Source: Marinospirillum sp. (GTDB taxonomy: Bacteria; Pseudomonadota; Gammaproteobacteria; Pseudomonadales; Halomonadaceae). From it: a DNA stretch of 11,091 nucleotides. Each line of letters begins with the position of its first letter. Within the stretch, counting starts at the first letter, position 1. A program made the position numbers and the translations under genes. The notes under the pieces are model-generated. The model was not told where the DNA came from, did not search any database, and saw only the letters and a program-made list of their open reading frames with translations. Below, piece by piece: positions 1-7,450 of this stretch. Where the stretch lies: contig SKOQ01000093.1 of assembly GCA_007119985.1 (NCBI GenBank), positions 1 to 11,091 on the forward strand, written 5' to 3'.

Positions 1-206
1 ATTGCCTTGCGACTAAGGTCTAAGTTTTTCAAGGGCGCAAGAGTTGCTTTTGTAGAAGAGATATTGCTAGTCTGCCGAATATATCAGGTTACTTGAGTGG
101 GATAGAAACGATCTTTCTGTCGCACCAGTAAGAAGCTCAGCTGACACAATCGGCTTGAGTTGAAGTGGCGTAATAACAACAACAAGTCACCCAAAAGGTA
201 CTAGCC
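1..206. other. Leader region upstream of the bkd genes
   Basis: This 206-base stretch has no complete gene that I can support. Frame 1 of the + strand is open from the left edge to a TGA at 94-96, which could be the tail of an upstream gene, but the 31 codons match nothing I recognise. On the minus strand there is no ATG start before the E1 alpha start. I looked for sigma-70 and sigma-54 promoter pairs and found no convincing spacing. The TAATAA at 171-176 and TTGAGT at 155-160 lie only 10 bases apart. The region ends in a good ribosome-binding site, AAAAGG at 193-198, 8 bases before the E1 alpha ATG. Confidence 0.5.
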
Positions 207-1403
207 ATGAATGACCTACGACGCACGGGCGTAGCGCTGTCGCATCAGCCTACCTTCCTTGACCCTCATGCAAGGCTCATCCCCACCTTCCGCATTTTGC
301 AGCAAGATGGGCAGCTCTATCCTGCGGCAGAGGCTCCGGCCTTATCCAAAGAAACAGCGCTGAAAATCCACGATACCTTCTTATTTGTGCGCGCACTTGA
401 TGAGCGCATGCTGGCTTCTCAACGCCAGGGGCGGATCAGTTTTTATATGACCCAAACCGGTGAAGAAGCCGCCGATACCTGTAGTGCCGCTGCACTGGAT
501 GCTGAGGATGTGATCTTTGCTCAGTATCGCGAGCAGGGCGCATTGGCTTGGCGAGGTTTTGGTGTGGATCAATTTATGAACCAGATCTTTGCCAATGATC
601 TTGATCTGGGCAAAGGGCGGCAGATGCCGATTCACTATGGTTCACGCGAGCTGAACTATGTCACGATTTCCTCACCGCTGGCGACACAAATTCCGCAGGC
701 CGCTGGCTATGCCTATGGGCTGAAGCAGGCAGGCAAGCGTCAGTGTGTGATCTGCTACTTTGGCGAGGGCGCGGCTTCAGAAGGAGATTTCCATGCTGGC
801 TTGAATATGGCGGCGGTGCTGCAGGCTCCGGTGATCTTCTTCTGTCGCAATAATGGCTATGCCATTTCAACGCCGGTGCATGAGCAGATGGCGGGTGATG
901 GGATCGCCAGTCGCGGTGCAGGCTATGGTATTCCGACCCTGCGTGTGGATGGTAATGATGCTCTCGCCGTCTATGAAGCAACCCGCTTGGCGCGGCAGAT
1001 CGCTGTTGAAGAACAGCGCCCAGTGTTAATTGAGGCCATGACCTATCGCCTAGGTGCCCATTCCAGCTCTGATGATCCCAGCGGTTATCGTGAGCGTGAA
1101 GAAGAAGACCAATGGCGCGAGCAGGACCCAGTGCAGCGTTTTTATCGTTGGCTGGTGCATCAAGGCTGGTGGAGCGAAGAGCAGGATCAGGCGCGGCAGC
1201 AAGAGCATCGTGCGGCCATTGTGGCGGCGATGAAAAAAGCAGAAAAGCGCCCCACTCCGCCCTTGGAAGAGCTTTTTAACGATGTTTATGCGCAGCTGCC
1301 TTGGCATTTACAAGAGCAGCAGGCGCAGGCGCGGGCGCATATTTTGCGTCATCCTGAAGCCTATCCAGCAACGGCTGCGCGCGTGCAGGAGGCCTGCCTA
1401 TGA
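207..1403 (+). CDS. bkdA1: Branched-chain 2-oxoacid dehydrogenase E1 component, alpha subunit
   Basis: This is the alpha subunit (398 aa) of the thiamine-diphosphate-dependent E1 that decarboxylates the 2-oxoacids of leucine, isoleucine and valine and reductively acylates the lipoyl arm of E2, in the cytoplasm. The match to the branched-chain type rather than pyruvate dehydrogenase is direct. Residues 63-87 contain ALDERM, ASQRQGRISFYM and TGEEA. The ThDP/Mg site runs from GEGAASEGD (186-194) to NN (215-216), with the GEG variant typical of branched-chain E1. Residues 281-295 carry RLGAHSSSDDPSGYR, equivalent to the phosphorylation loop of the mammalian enzyme, with His285 at the position of its conserved active-site histidine. 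The length is close to the roughly 400-410 aa usual for bacterial homologues. The ATG is supported by AAAAGG 8 bases upstream. The stop overlaps the E1 beta start by ATGA, so the two subunits are probably translationally coupled. No regulator gene is visible in the window. Confidence 0.95.
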   Translation: MNDLRRTGVALSHQPTFLDPHARLIPTFRILQQDGQLYPAAEAPALSKETALKIHDTFLFVRALDERMLASQRQGRISFYMTQTGEEAADTCSAAALDAEDVIFAQYREQGALAWRGFGVDQFMNQIFANDLDLGKGRQMPIHYGSRELNYVTISSPLATQIPQAAGYAYGLKQAGKRQCVICYFGEGAASEGDFHAGLNMAAVLQAPVIFFCRNNGYAISTPVHEQMAGDGIASRGAGYGIPTLRVDGNDALAVYEATRLARQIAVEEQRPVLIEAMTYRLGAHSSSDDPSGYREREEEDQWREQDPVQRFYRWLVHQGWWSEEQDQARQQEHRAAIVAAMKKAEKRPTPPLEELFNDVYAQLPWHLQEQQAQARAHILRHPEAYPATAARVQEACL

Positions 1404-2377
1404 AGCAGATGAACCTCTTGCAAGCCATTAATTCAGCGCTGGATCTGGCGATGGCACAGGATGAGCGCGTCCTGTGTTTTGGCGAGGATGTCGGGGCCTT
1501 TGGTGGCGTGTTTCGCGCCACCAGCCAGTTGCAGCAGAAATACGGCCAGCAGCGCTGTTTTAACACCCCCTTGACCGAGCAGGGCATTATCGGCTTTGCC
1601 AATGGTTTAGCCGCCCAGGGGCAGTTGCCGGTCGCTGAGATTCAGTTTGCGGATTATATCTTTCCTGCCTTTGATCAGATCGTGAATGAAACCGCCAAGT
1701 ACCGCTATCGCTCAGGCAACCAGTTCAATGTGGGTGGGCTGACCATTCGCAGTCCCTACGGCGGCGGCATTCATGGCGGCCTCTACCACTCGCAATCGCC
1801 CGAAGCCTACTTCACCCATACGCCCGGTTTGAAGGTTGTGGTGCCGCGCAATCCAGAGCAGGCGAAGGGCTTGTTGCTGGCGGCGATTCGTGACCCTGAT
1901 CCGGTGCTCTTTTTTGAGCCGAAAAAACTCTATCGTGCCGCAGTCGGTCCAGTGCCAGAAGAAGACTATATGCACCCCTTAGGTCAGGCCGAAGTCTTGC
2001 GTGAAGGTCAGGATATTACGCTGGTGGCTTGGGGTGCGCAGGTACAAACGATAGAACAGGCGGCCGATCAGGCGGCAGAGCTGGGTATTTCCTGCGAAGT
2101 GATCGATCTGCGTAGCCTGCTGCCCTGGGATCAGGAGACACTGGCGCGCTCGCTGCGTAAAACGGGGCGCATGGTCATCAATCATGAAGCCCCACGCACC
2201 AGTGGCTTTGGTGCCGAGCTGGTGGCCAGCTTACAAGAGAACTGTTTTTACTCCTTAGAAGCACCGATTCGACGTGTCACAGGCTGGGATACGCCCTTCC
2301 CCTTGGCGCTGGAGAAGGAATACTTCCCCAATGCCTTGCGGACTCTCGATGCAATTCAAGCCTGTTTGGATGACTAA
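1400..2377 (+). CDS. bkdA2: Branched-chain 2-oxoacid dehydrogenase E1 component, beta subunit
   Basis: This is the beta subunit (325 aa) that completes the alpha2-beta2 E1 heterotetramer. The N-terminal pyrimidine-binding domain shows GEDVGAFGGVFR (28-39), then TPLTEQGI (56-63), in which Glu60 is the residue expected to contact the ThDP aminopyrimidine. QFADYIFPAFDQ (82-93) and GGLYHSQSPEAYF (126-138) follow. The C-terminal transketolase-type domain has DLRSLLPWD (236-244) and NHEAPRTSGFGAE (261-273). All expected parts are present and the length is normal for the family. AGGAGG at 1387-1392 lies 7 bases before the ATG, inside the end of the alpha gene, and the start overlaps the alpha stop by four bases. 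The E2 start follows the stop after only 10 bases. These features fit one polycistronic mRNA with balanced subunit supply. Confidence 0.95.
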   Translation: MKQMNLLQAINSALDLAMAQDERVLCFGEDVGAFGGVFRATSQLQQKYGQQRCFNTPLTEQGIIGFANGLAAQGQLPVAEIQFADYIFPAFDQIVNETAKYRYRSGNQFNVGGLTIRSPYGGGIHGGLYHSQSPEAYFTHTPGLKVVVPRNPEQAKGLLLAAIRDPDPVLFFEPKKLYRAAVGPVPEEDYMHPLGQAEVLREGQDITLVAWGAQVQTIEQAADQAAELGISCEVIDLRSLLPWDQETLARSLRKTGRMVINHEAPRTSGFGAELVASLQENCFYSLEAPIRRVTGWDTPFPLALEKEYFPNALRTLDAIQACLDD

Positions 2378-2387
2378 GGAGCAGAAG

Positions 2388-3680
2388 ATGAAAATTGATT
2401 TTATCCTGCCGGATATCGGTGAAGGCATCGTTGAATGTGAGCTGGTGGAATGGCATGTGGCTGAAGGCGAAGCCGTGACGGAAGATCAGCCTGTTGCGGA
2501 GGTGATGACAGACAAGGTGATGGTTGAAATCACCGCTATGCACACCGGCAAGCTGCTCCAGCATTATTGGAAGAAGGGCGAGATCGCGCGCGTGGGTCAG
2601 CCCTTGTATCAAATTGAGGTTGAGGGGGAGGGGGAGGCGGCCCAGCAGCATGAGCAGCCAGGTGAACAGACAAGCGCAGCCCTGCCAAAGACGCCTGAGC
2701 CCAAAACGGCGGCTCCAGCTAACGGCGCAGCCGCCAGTTCGCAGGTGGATCGGGCCGTGGCCTCGCAACAGAGCGCAGCAACATCCGCGCCGCTGCTGGA
2801 GAAGCCTCTTGCCAGCCCAGCTGTCCGTCGTTTGGCGCGCGAGTTGGAGCTGGATCTGCATCAGGTGCAAGGCAGTGGCAAAGAAGGCCGCATCCTGAAA
2901 GAAGACCTGCTTGCCTATCAAACGGCCCCGGCTGTTGAATCATCTGCAAGGGCCTCTGCGTCAGCGCACACCAGTCTCGCGGGCAAGACTCAGCCTCTAA
3001 AAGGTATTCAGGCGGCCATGGCCAAGCAGATGCAGCTGGCGTGGCAGGTGCCCACTTTTACCTATGTAGAAGAGATCGATGTCACTGAATTGCTCAAGGT
3101 GCGCGCCCAGTTGAAGCCCCAGTTTGAGCAGCAGGGCATTAAGCTGAGCCTGATGCCTTTGATGATGAAGGCGCTCGCCTTGGCGATTGCGGACTTCCCA
3201 ATCCTGAATAGCCGTGTGAATGCAGAGTGCAGCGAGATCACCTATCTGAATGACATTAATATCGGTATGGCCGCAGCAACACCGCATGGCCTTCTCGTCC
3301 CGAATGTGAAGCGGGTGCAGGATCTAACACTCCAACAGATCGCGCAGCAGGTAACGAGCTTAACTGAGGCTGCACGCCAGGGGCGTTTGAGTGCTGAGTC
3401 GATGCAAGGAGGAACGATCAGTATTTCCAATATTGGTGCCCTTGGGGGAACGGTCGCCACGCCGATCCTGAATGTGCCAGAAGTTGCCATCGTGGCTTTA
3501 GGGCGAGTGCAGCGCCTACCGCGCTTTAATGCGCAGGGCGAGGTGGAAGCCCGAGATCTGATTCAGGTGAGCTGGTCGGGCGATCATCGTGTGCTCGATG
3601 GCGCTACTATGGCCAGCTTCTGCCGCTGTTGGCAGGGTTATCTGGAACAGCCCATCACGATGCTGGCGCAATTGCGCTAA
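2388..3680 (+). CDS. bkdB: Branched-chain 2-oxoacid dehydrogenase E2 (dihydrolipoyl acyltransferase)
   Basis: The product (430 aa) is the core subunit that carries the acyl group on a swinging lipoyl arm and transfers it to CoA. Domains in order: a single lipoyl domain at about 1-78 with the lipoylated Lys43 in TDKV; an Ala/Gln/Pro-rich flexible linker at about 79-139; a peripheral subunit-binding domain at about 141-177 (LASPAVRRLA to GRILKEDLLAY) that holds E1 or E3; a second short linker; and the catalytic domain at about 200-430. The active site SWSGDHRVLDGA is at 395-406, with His400 and Asp404 catalytic; the SWS.DHR form is typical of branched-chain E2 rather than pyruvate E2. The frame is open upstream to 2274. 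I chose ATG 2388 because AAGGAG (2376-2381) sits 6 bases before it and the lipoyl domain begins at once. ATG 2370 is an alternative adding six residues. No E3 gene follows, so a shared E3 encoded elsewhere is implied. Confidence 0.94.
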   Translation: MKIDFILPDIGEGIVECELVEWHVAEGEAVTEDQPVAEVMTDKVMVEITAMHTGKLLQHYWKKGEIARVGQPLYQIEVEGEGEAAQQHEQPGEQTSAALPKTPEPKTAAPANGAAASSQVDRAVASQQSAATSAPLLEKPLASPAVRRLARELELDLHQVQGSGKEGRILKEDLLAYQTAPAVESSARASASAHTSLAGKTQPLKGIQAAMAKQMQLAWQVPTFTYVEEIDVTELLKVRAQLKPQFEQQGIKLSLMPLMMKALALAIADFPILNSRVNAECSEITYLNDINIGMAAATPHGLLVPNVKRVQDLTLQQIAQQVTSLTEAARQGRLSAESMQGGTISISNIGALGGTVATPILNVPEVAIVALGRVQRLPRFNAQGEVEARDLIQVSWSGDHRVLDGATMASFCRCWQGYLEQPITMLAQLR

Positions 3681-3710
3681 AAAAAATCGGCCTCTTTTAT
3701 AGAGGCCGAT
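3679..3710 (-). terminator. Rho-independent terminator of the leftward TRAP operon
   Basis: A perfect 9-bp stem, ATCGGCCTC at 3686-3694 and GAGGCCGAT at 3702-3710, encloses a seven-base loop that can close by one more T-A pair. On the plus strand an A-run (3679-3686) precedes the stem; read on the minus strand it becomes a T-tract directly after the stem, the classical intrinsic terminator layout. The plus strand has CTCATTGC after the stem, a poor U-tract. It therefore ends the TRAP transcript well and bkdB weakly. The T-tract overlaps the bkdB stop codon. Confidence 0.85.
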
Positions 3711-3749
3711 CTCATTGCATCCTTCACGACTGGGTGTCGTCGCCTTGCT

Positions 3750-5759
3750 CTACTGAGAAGGTGTCAAGCTGTGGGTCTCGCGCTTCGCCTGGATGTAGTT
3801 GAAGAACATCAACGCTATCACCAGCGCCATCCCGATCAGATCAGTGCGTCCCTCAGGGAAGATCAGCATCAAAGCACCAGCCGCCATTGCCACGCGCATC
3901 AAGGCTGGCATGCGCGTCTTGAAGTAGCCTTCAACCGAGGCGCTGAGTGCAATAATCCCCAGTATCGAGGTCACCACGATGGTGAGGATCACCGTGATAT
4001 CGGGAATGGAGAACACTCGCGCATTCACATCCAAATCAGTGGTATCAATCATCAGCATCGCGGGGTTGTAAACAAACATAAACGGAATGATAAACCCTGC
4101 CAAAGCCAGTTTCAGTGATTGGAAGCCTGTCTTCATGGGATCACCACCAGCAATACCAGCACCTGCAAAGGCAGCCAGAGCAACAGGCGGTGTGATGTTG
4201 GCAAAAAGACCAAAGTAGAAGACGAACATATGCGCGACCAGAATTGGAATATCAAAGTTGGCCAACGCAGGTGCCGCCATAGTTGCGGTGATGATATAGG
4301 CTGGGATTGAGGGGAGGCCCATGCCCAGAATCATCGAAGCAATCATGGTGAAGAAGAGGGTCAAAAAGAGCGAGCCAGCACCAATGCTCATGATCGATGA
4401 AGTCATCACCGTTCCAAAGCTGGTTAAGCCGACCACACCGATAATGATGCCCACCACGGCACAGGCTGCCATCACCGACAGAGACTGACGTGCGCCATCA
4501 GCCAAGGCATCCAGCACATCTTTGATCGACATGCGCGTGGATGCCCGCAGTGAACTGACACCAATGGTCAACAAGATAGTGTAGAAGGCCGCAAAGCTCA
4601 CTGGCACAGATTGGTAGAGGAAGTAAACCAGCGCGAAGATCGGTAGCAGCAAATGGCCGCGTTCTTTGAGTACATCCCAAGCGCGTGGCAGATCAGCCTT
4701 AGGAATGCCTTTGAGGTTATCCTTGCCTGCGCGCAGATGCACCTGGGTGATCACGCCAAGATAGTACAAGAAGGCAGGGAGGATGGCGGCCAGTACGATG
4801 GTGCCGTAGCTCACGCCAGTTGTTTCCGCCATGATAAAGGCGCTGGCACCCATGATGGGCGGTAAAATCTGCCCACCGACCGAAGCGCTGGCCTCAACTG
4901 CACCGGCAAAGTTGCGGTGATAGCCGATCTTCTTCATCAGCGGGATGGTGAAGGCGCCCGTTCCGACAACGTTCGCCACCGCAGTACCGTTAATACTGCC
5001 CATAAAGCCACTTGAAATGACCGCGACCTTGGCTGGTCCGCCTTGCTTGTGGCCTGCCAGAGCCAGCGCCAGATCATTAAAGAGCTGGCCCATGCCTGAT
5101 TTAGCTAAAAAGGCACCAAACAAGATGAACAGGAAGATAAAGTTGACCGAGGCACCAATGGCGGAAGAGTAGAGACCTTCGGTTTTCAGGTACATATGGC
5201 CAAAGATATCGCCCAGATCAAAATTCCGTGTCAGCAGGCGATCCGGCATGATCTCCAGATGGCTGACAAAGGGGTAGGCTAAGAAAATCAGCGCCAGAAT
5301 CGGCAAGGCCAAGCCCATGGTCCGTCGCGCGGCTTCCAGCACCAGCAGCACGGTGACCATACCCATCGCAATATCGAGGGTGTTGGGTATCCCGCCACGG
5401 GTGGTCATGATGCTCTGGTATTCGACTACCAGATAGCCCAGCGTGACGATAGAGGCCAGCACCAGCAACCAATCATCCCAGCTGGCTTGTGCCCGACTGG
5501 CTTTGTTGTTGCTTGGGTAAAGTAGAAAAATCAACACCAAGCCAATCGCCACGTGGGCCGCACGCTGGATCAGCTCAGGGAGAGGGAAGTAGGTGATATA
5601 AAGGTGAAAAACGGAATAGCTGATCGCGAGCAGCATCACCAGCAGGCCAAGAGGGGAGTGCCCTAGATGGCGTGTGGCAGATTGGCGGTCGAGCTTTTCA
5701 AGCAGAGCTTGTTGCTCCGCAGCAGTCGCGCTATCCGTTGGGGTGTCATTCGGACGCAT
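3750..5759 (-). CDS. TRAP transporter permease, fused 4TM/12TM type (DctQM-like)
   Basis: This 669-aa polytopic inner-membrane protein belongs to the fused TRAP permease family in which the small (4TM) and large (12TM) subunits are one chain. It would move an organic solute, probably an organic acid, into the cell by a cation symport mechanism using the partner binding protein. The short acidic N-terminus is followed by hydrophobic helices almost throughout. Family hallmarks are GSINGTAVANVVGTG near 254-268, ASASVGGQILPPIMGASAF near 290-308, GMGLPSIPAY near 479-488, and ANITPPVALAAFAGAGIAGG near 520-539. The frame also opens with a TTG at 5777, but that codon lies at the AAGGAA Shine-Dalgarno (5772-5767) of the ATG at 5759, which sits 7 bases further on, so ATG 5759 is preferred. 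It overlaps the end of the DUF1850 gene by 14 bases. The substrate cannot be read from the sequence. Confidence 0.92.
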   Translation of the reverse strand: MRPNDTPTDSATAAEQQALLEKLDRQSATRHLGHSPLGLLVMLLAISYSVFHLYITYFPLPELIQRAAHVAIGLVLIFLLYPSNNKASRAQASWDDWLLVLASIVTLGYLVVEYQSIMTTRGGIPNTLDIAMGMVTVLLVLEAARRTMGLALPILALIFLAYPFVSHLEIMPDRLLTRNFDLGDIFGHMYLKTEGLYSSAIGASVNFIFLFILFGAFLAKSGMGQLFNDLALALAGHKQGGPAKVAVISSGFMGSINGTAVANVVGTGAFTIPLMKKIGYHRNFAGAVEASASVGGQILPPIMGASAFIMAETTGVSYGTIVLAAILPAFLYYLGVITQVHLRAGKDNLKGIPKADLPRAWDVLKERGHLLLPIFALVYFLYQSVPVSFAAFYTILLTIGVSSLRASTRMSIKDVLDALADGARQSLSVMAACAVVGIIIGVVGLTSFGTVMTSSIMSIGAGSLFLTLFFTMIASMILGMGLPSIPAYIITATMAAPALANFDIPILVAHMFVFYFGLFANITPPVALAAFAGAGIAGGDPMKTGFQSLKLALAGFIIPFMFVYNPAMLMIDTTDLDVNARVFSIPDITVILTIVVTSILGIIALSASVEGYFKTRMPALMRVAMAAGALMLIFPEGRTDLIGMALVIALMFFNYIQAKRETHSLTPSQ

Positions 5760-6237
5760 GGCAGGTTTCCTTCGCAAATAAAGTCAAAATCAAGGGTCGA
5801 GATTGCAGCGTAAAATGGACCGATGTCATTTGTTCTACCCAAGTTGAAAAATGATGCTGCGCGTTGGGTGTGATGATCTGGGCGTCCATACTCGGAGAAA
5901 TAAACCAATGAAGCTCATTGAAGTGGCGCTCCAAGGTATATTCCAACACTCCCTCTTGCTGACTCGCGCTGGGCGTGAGTTGGTAAGGGGAGCCTGCACC
6001 GAAGCTTTCCATGCGGGTGGCAAACAAAAGAAATCCAGTATCAACCAGCTGGTAATCTTCTTCCCAGCGGCTGTGTTCGACAGAATGTATCCAAGATAAG
6101 GTAAAGCGAGGGGTGTTGAGCTGGCAGGCAAAGCCTTCTGCCTCGATGATCAGACGCGGCACAGGCCAGCTGCTGAACACCAGCAGGAGCAGGCCGAAAC
6201 CTGCTCCATACACCAGATTACTGGGCAACCTCATCAT
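5746..6237 (-). CDS. DUF1850 family protein of the TRAP operon
   Basis: The product is a 163-aa protein with one N-terminal hydrophobic segment (about residues 8-24, GAGFGLLLLVFSSWPVP), probably a membrane anchor or uncleaved signal, followed by a soluble domain that would face the periplasm. The motif FTLSWIHSVEHSRWEEDY near residues 40-57 matches what I know of DUF1850, a family of unknown biochemical function regularly found between TAXI binding-protein and fused TRAP permease genes, which is exactly its place here. The frame is open to a TTG at 6270, but tandem ATG codons at 6237 and 6234 begin just before the hydrophobic segment and fit better. The nearest Shine-Dalgarno-like sequence, CAGGTG (6255-6250), is weak and 12 bases away, so translation probably depends on coupling to the upstream gene, which it overlaps by 20 bases. 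An accessory role in transporter assembly or substrate handling is inference. Confidence 0.8.
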   Translation of the reverse strand: MMRLPSNLVYGAGFGLLLLVFSSWPVPRLIIEAEGFACQLNTPRFTLSWIHSVEHSRWEEDYQLVDTGFLLFATRMESFGAGSPYQLTPSASQQEGVLEYTLERHFNELHWFISPSMDAQIITPNAQHHFSTWVEQMTSVHFTLQSRPLILTLFAKETCHASE

Positions 6238-7192
6238 AGTAACGCTGTGCACCTGGGTGCAGTGGCGCAACTAGGCCTTGCTGAGCACGCTCTAAGGAGA
6301 CATCACGCACAGCTTGGTGGGCGCTGAGCAGCTGTGGCAGGCTCTCAAAGAAGGTGCGAGTCAGACGATACACATCATTCTCAGACAGATCTTCACGCAC
6401 AACCAGCGCATTCATGATGGCCGCAGTAGGAATCGGCTCCGCATTGCCATAGGTGTTGGCTGGGATCTCTAAGGCCACAAAGTAGGGGCGATCGGCGATG
6501 ATCGGGCTTAAACGCTCGGGCGTAATGGTGACCAGCTTCAGATCAAAGCTTTGTGCCAATTCCATTAAAGAAGCGTTAGGGATGCCACTGGTCAAGAAGG
6601 CTGCATCAATACGGCCAGCGCGCAGGCCATCGGCTGCTTCGGCATAACCCAGATAATCCACACGCAGGTCGTTATAGGTGATGCCATGACCATTCAGCAG
6701 GGTGCGAGCGCTGACTTCAACACCCGAGTTTTGTGCGCCCACAGCAACGCGCTTGCCGCGCAGATCATCCAGCGTCTCGATGCCGGAGCGTTGTGAAGTC
6801 ACAACCTGCACATAGTTAGGATATAAGGCTGCAATTTGACGCACGTTTTCAATAGGTGCCGCAAAGCTATTTTCACCATTGATGCCATAGCTTAAAACGT
6901 CACTCATTAAAAAAGCCATTTCAACACGGTTACCGGCCAACAGGTTCATGTTTTCAACAGAAGCGCCGGTGGTTTGTGTCCGAGCGTTAACGCCATAGGC
7001 CTGGTTGTACTGCTCAGCGAGATTGGTTGCGATAATGTTATAGGGGCCAGAAGCACCGCCAGTGGCGATAGTGATTAAACGTGCATCCAAGCGCTCACGC
7101 TGGTCGTCTTCAGCTTGTTCACTTGAGCAAGCTGCCAGTCCGCCAGCCAAAACAAGCGCCATCACGCCGCTCAATAGGCTTTTTGTTTTCAT
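6218..7192 (-). CDS. TAXI family TRAP transporter substrate-binding lipoprotein
   Basis: This 324-aa extracytoplasmic binding protein would capture the solute and deliver it to the downstream permease. It starts with a lipoprotein signal peptide: MKTK, a hydrophobic stretch, and the lipobox LAAC with Cys22 as the lipidated residue. Ser23-Ser24 follow, so no Asp inner-membrane retention signal is seen. The mature domain opens with ITIATGGASGPYN (40-52), the family's N-terminal signature, then TTGASVENMNLL and MAFLMSDV. The frame continues upstream to 7249, but ATG 7192 is chosen because it gives a proper signal peptide and has an AGAGGA-type Shine-Dalgarno about 8 bases before it. It is the first gene of a three-gene operon with overlapping frames. 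TAXI proteins are usually soluble periplasmic proteins; a lipoprotein version is a known but less usual arrangement. The ligand is unknown; dicarboxylates or glutamate-like compounds are common in the family. Confidence 0.9.
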   Translation of the reverse strand: MKTKSLLSGVMALVLAGGLAACSSEQAEDDQRERLDARLITIATGGASGPYNIIATNLAEQYNQAYGVNARTQTTGASVENMNLLAGNRVEMAFLMSDVLSYGINGENSFAAPIENVRQIAALYPNYVQVVTSQRSGIETLDDLRGKRVAVGAQNSGVEVSARTLLNGHGITYNDLRVDYLGYAEAADGLRAGRIDAAFLTSGIPNASLMELAQSFDLKLVTITPERLSPIIADRPYFVALEIPANTYGNAEPIPTAAIMNALVVREDLSENDVYRLTRTFFESLPQLLSAHQAVRDVSLERAQQGLVAPLHPGAQRYYDEVAQ

Positions 7193-7450
7193 GTCAATCG
7201 TCCTCTGTGTTTTGTCTGTTATATGCATCGCTTTTAATTTAAAAATCATTCAATAGAGCAAGCTGAATTCTACTGAATGACTCTCCAGTCAAAAGACACG
7301 AAAGGTTAAAACAACCAACCAAAATTGTCATCTACTTTATCCCCGCATCCTTTTTATCCCTTCTTTTTTATCCCGATAAGCGACTGGGTTGCCTGCTCTG
7401 GCCTTTGGGTGTATTTTGGCTGTATAAATATCAGGTATTGGGGTTGGAGT
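7193..7450. other. Divergent intergenic region between the TRAP operon and umuDC
   Basis: The region must hold the start signals of both operons. Towards the TRAP operon I see TATAAC on the minus strand (7223-7218) as a possible -10, but no -35 at the right distance. A TTGACT further upstream on the same strand is followed by TAGAAT at a spacing of only 14. Towards umuD the only clear element is the LexA-like box at 7420-7434. T-rich pyrimidine runs (CCTTTTTATCC, CTTCTTTTTTATCC) occupy 7349-7374. The umuD frame is open leftwards to a TTG at 7325, but I treat 7325-7450 as non-coding because UmuD homology begins later. Confidence 0.6.
7420..7434 (+). promoter_or_regulatory. LexA (SOS) box-like operator upstream of umuD, one base short
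   Basis: CTGTATAAATATCAG has both outer half-sites of the LexA operator, CTG and CAG, and an AT-rich alternating centre, but the spacer is 9 bases where the gammaproteobacterial consensus is CTG-N10-CAG. It lies 16 bases before the umuD ATG, and the embedded TATAAA (7423-7428) could be the -10 element, with a weak TGGCCT 18 bases upstream of it. SOS control of umuDC is expected from the family. Whether this exact site binds LexA is open. Confidence 0.5.

Noticed and set aside
2274..2387. N-terminal extension of the E2 protein by 38 residues
   Set aside because: It overlaps the E1 beta gene in another frame, has no domain resemblance, and the lipoyl domain with its own Shine-Dalgarno starts at 2388.
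2277..2921. Long minus-strand frame (214 codons) opposite E2
   Set aside because: It lies opposite the well-conserved lipoyl domain and linker of E2, and its Leu/His/Arg-rich product looks like an antisense shadow.
3726..3740. Small hairpin ACGAC-TGGGT-GTCGT after the bkdB terminator
   Set aside because: A five-base stem without a T-tract. The stronger hairpin at 3686-3710 explains termination.
7193..7249. Longer start for the TAXI binding protein
   Set aside because: It would bury the lipoprotein signal peptide behind 19 extra polar residues. ATG 7192 has a good ribosome-binding site.
7325..7450. N-terminal extension of UmuD by 42 residues from a TTG
   Set aside because: The extension is Phe/Pro/Trp-rich, has no counterpart in UmuD proteins, and covers the LexA-like box.
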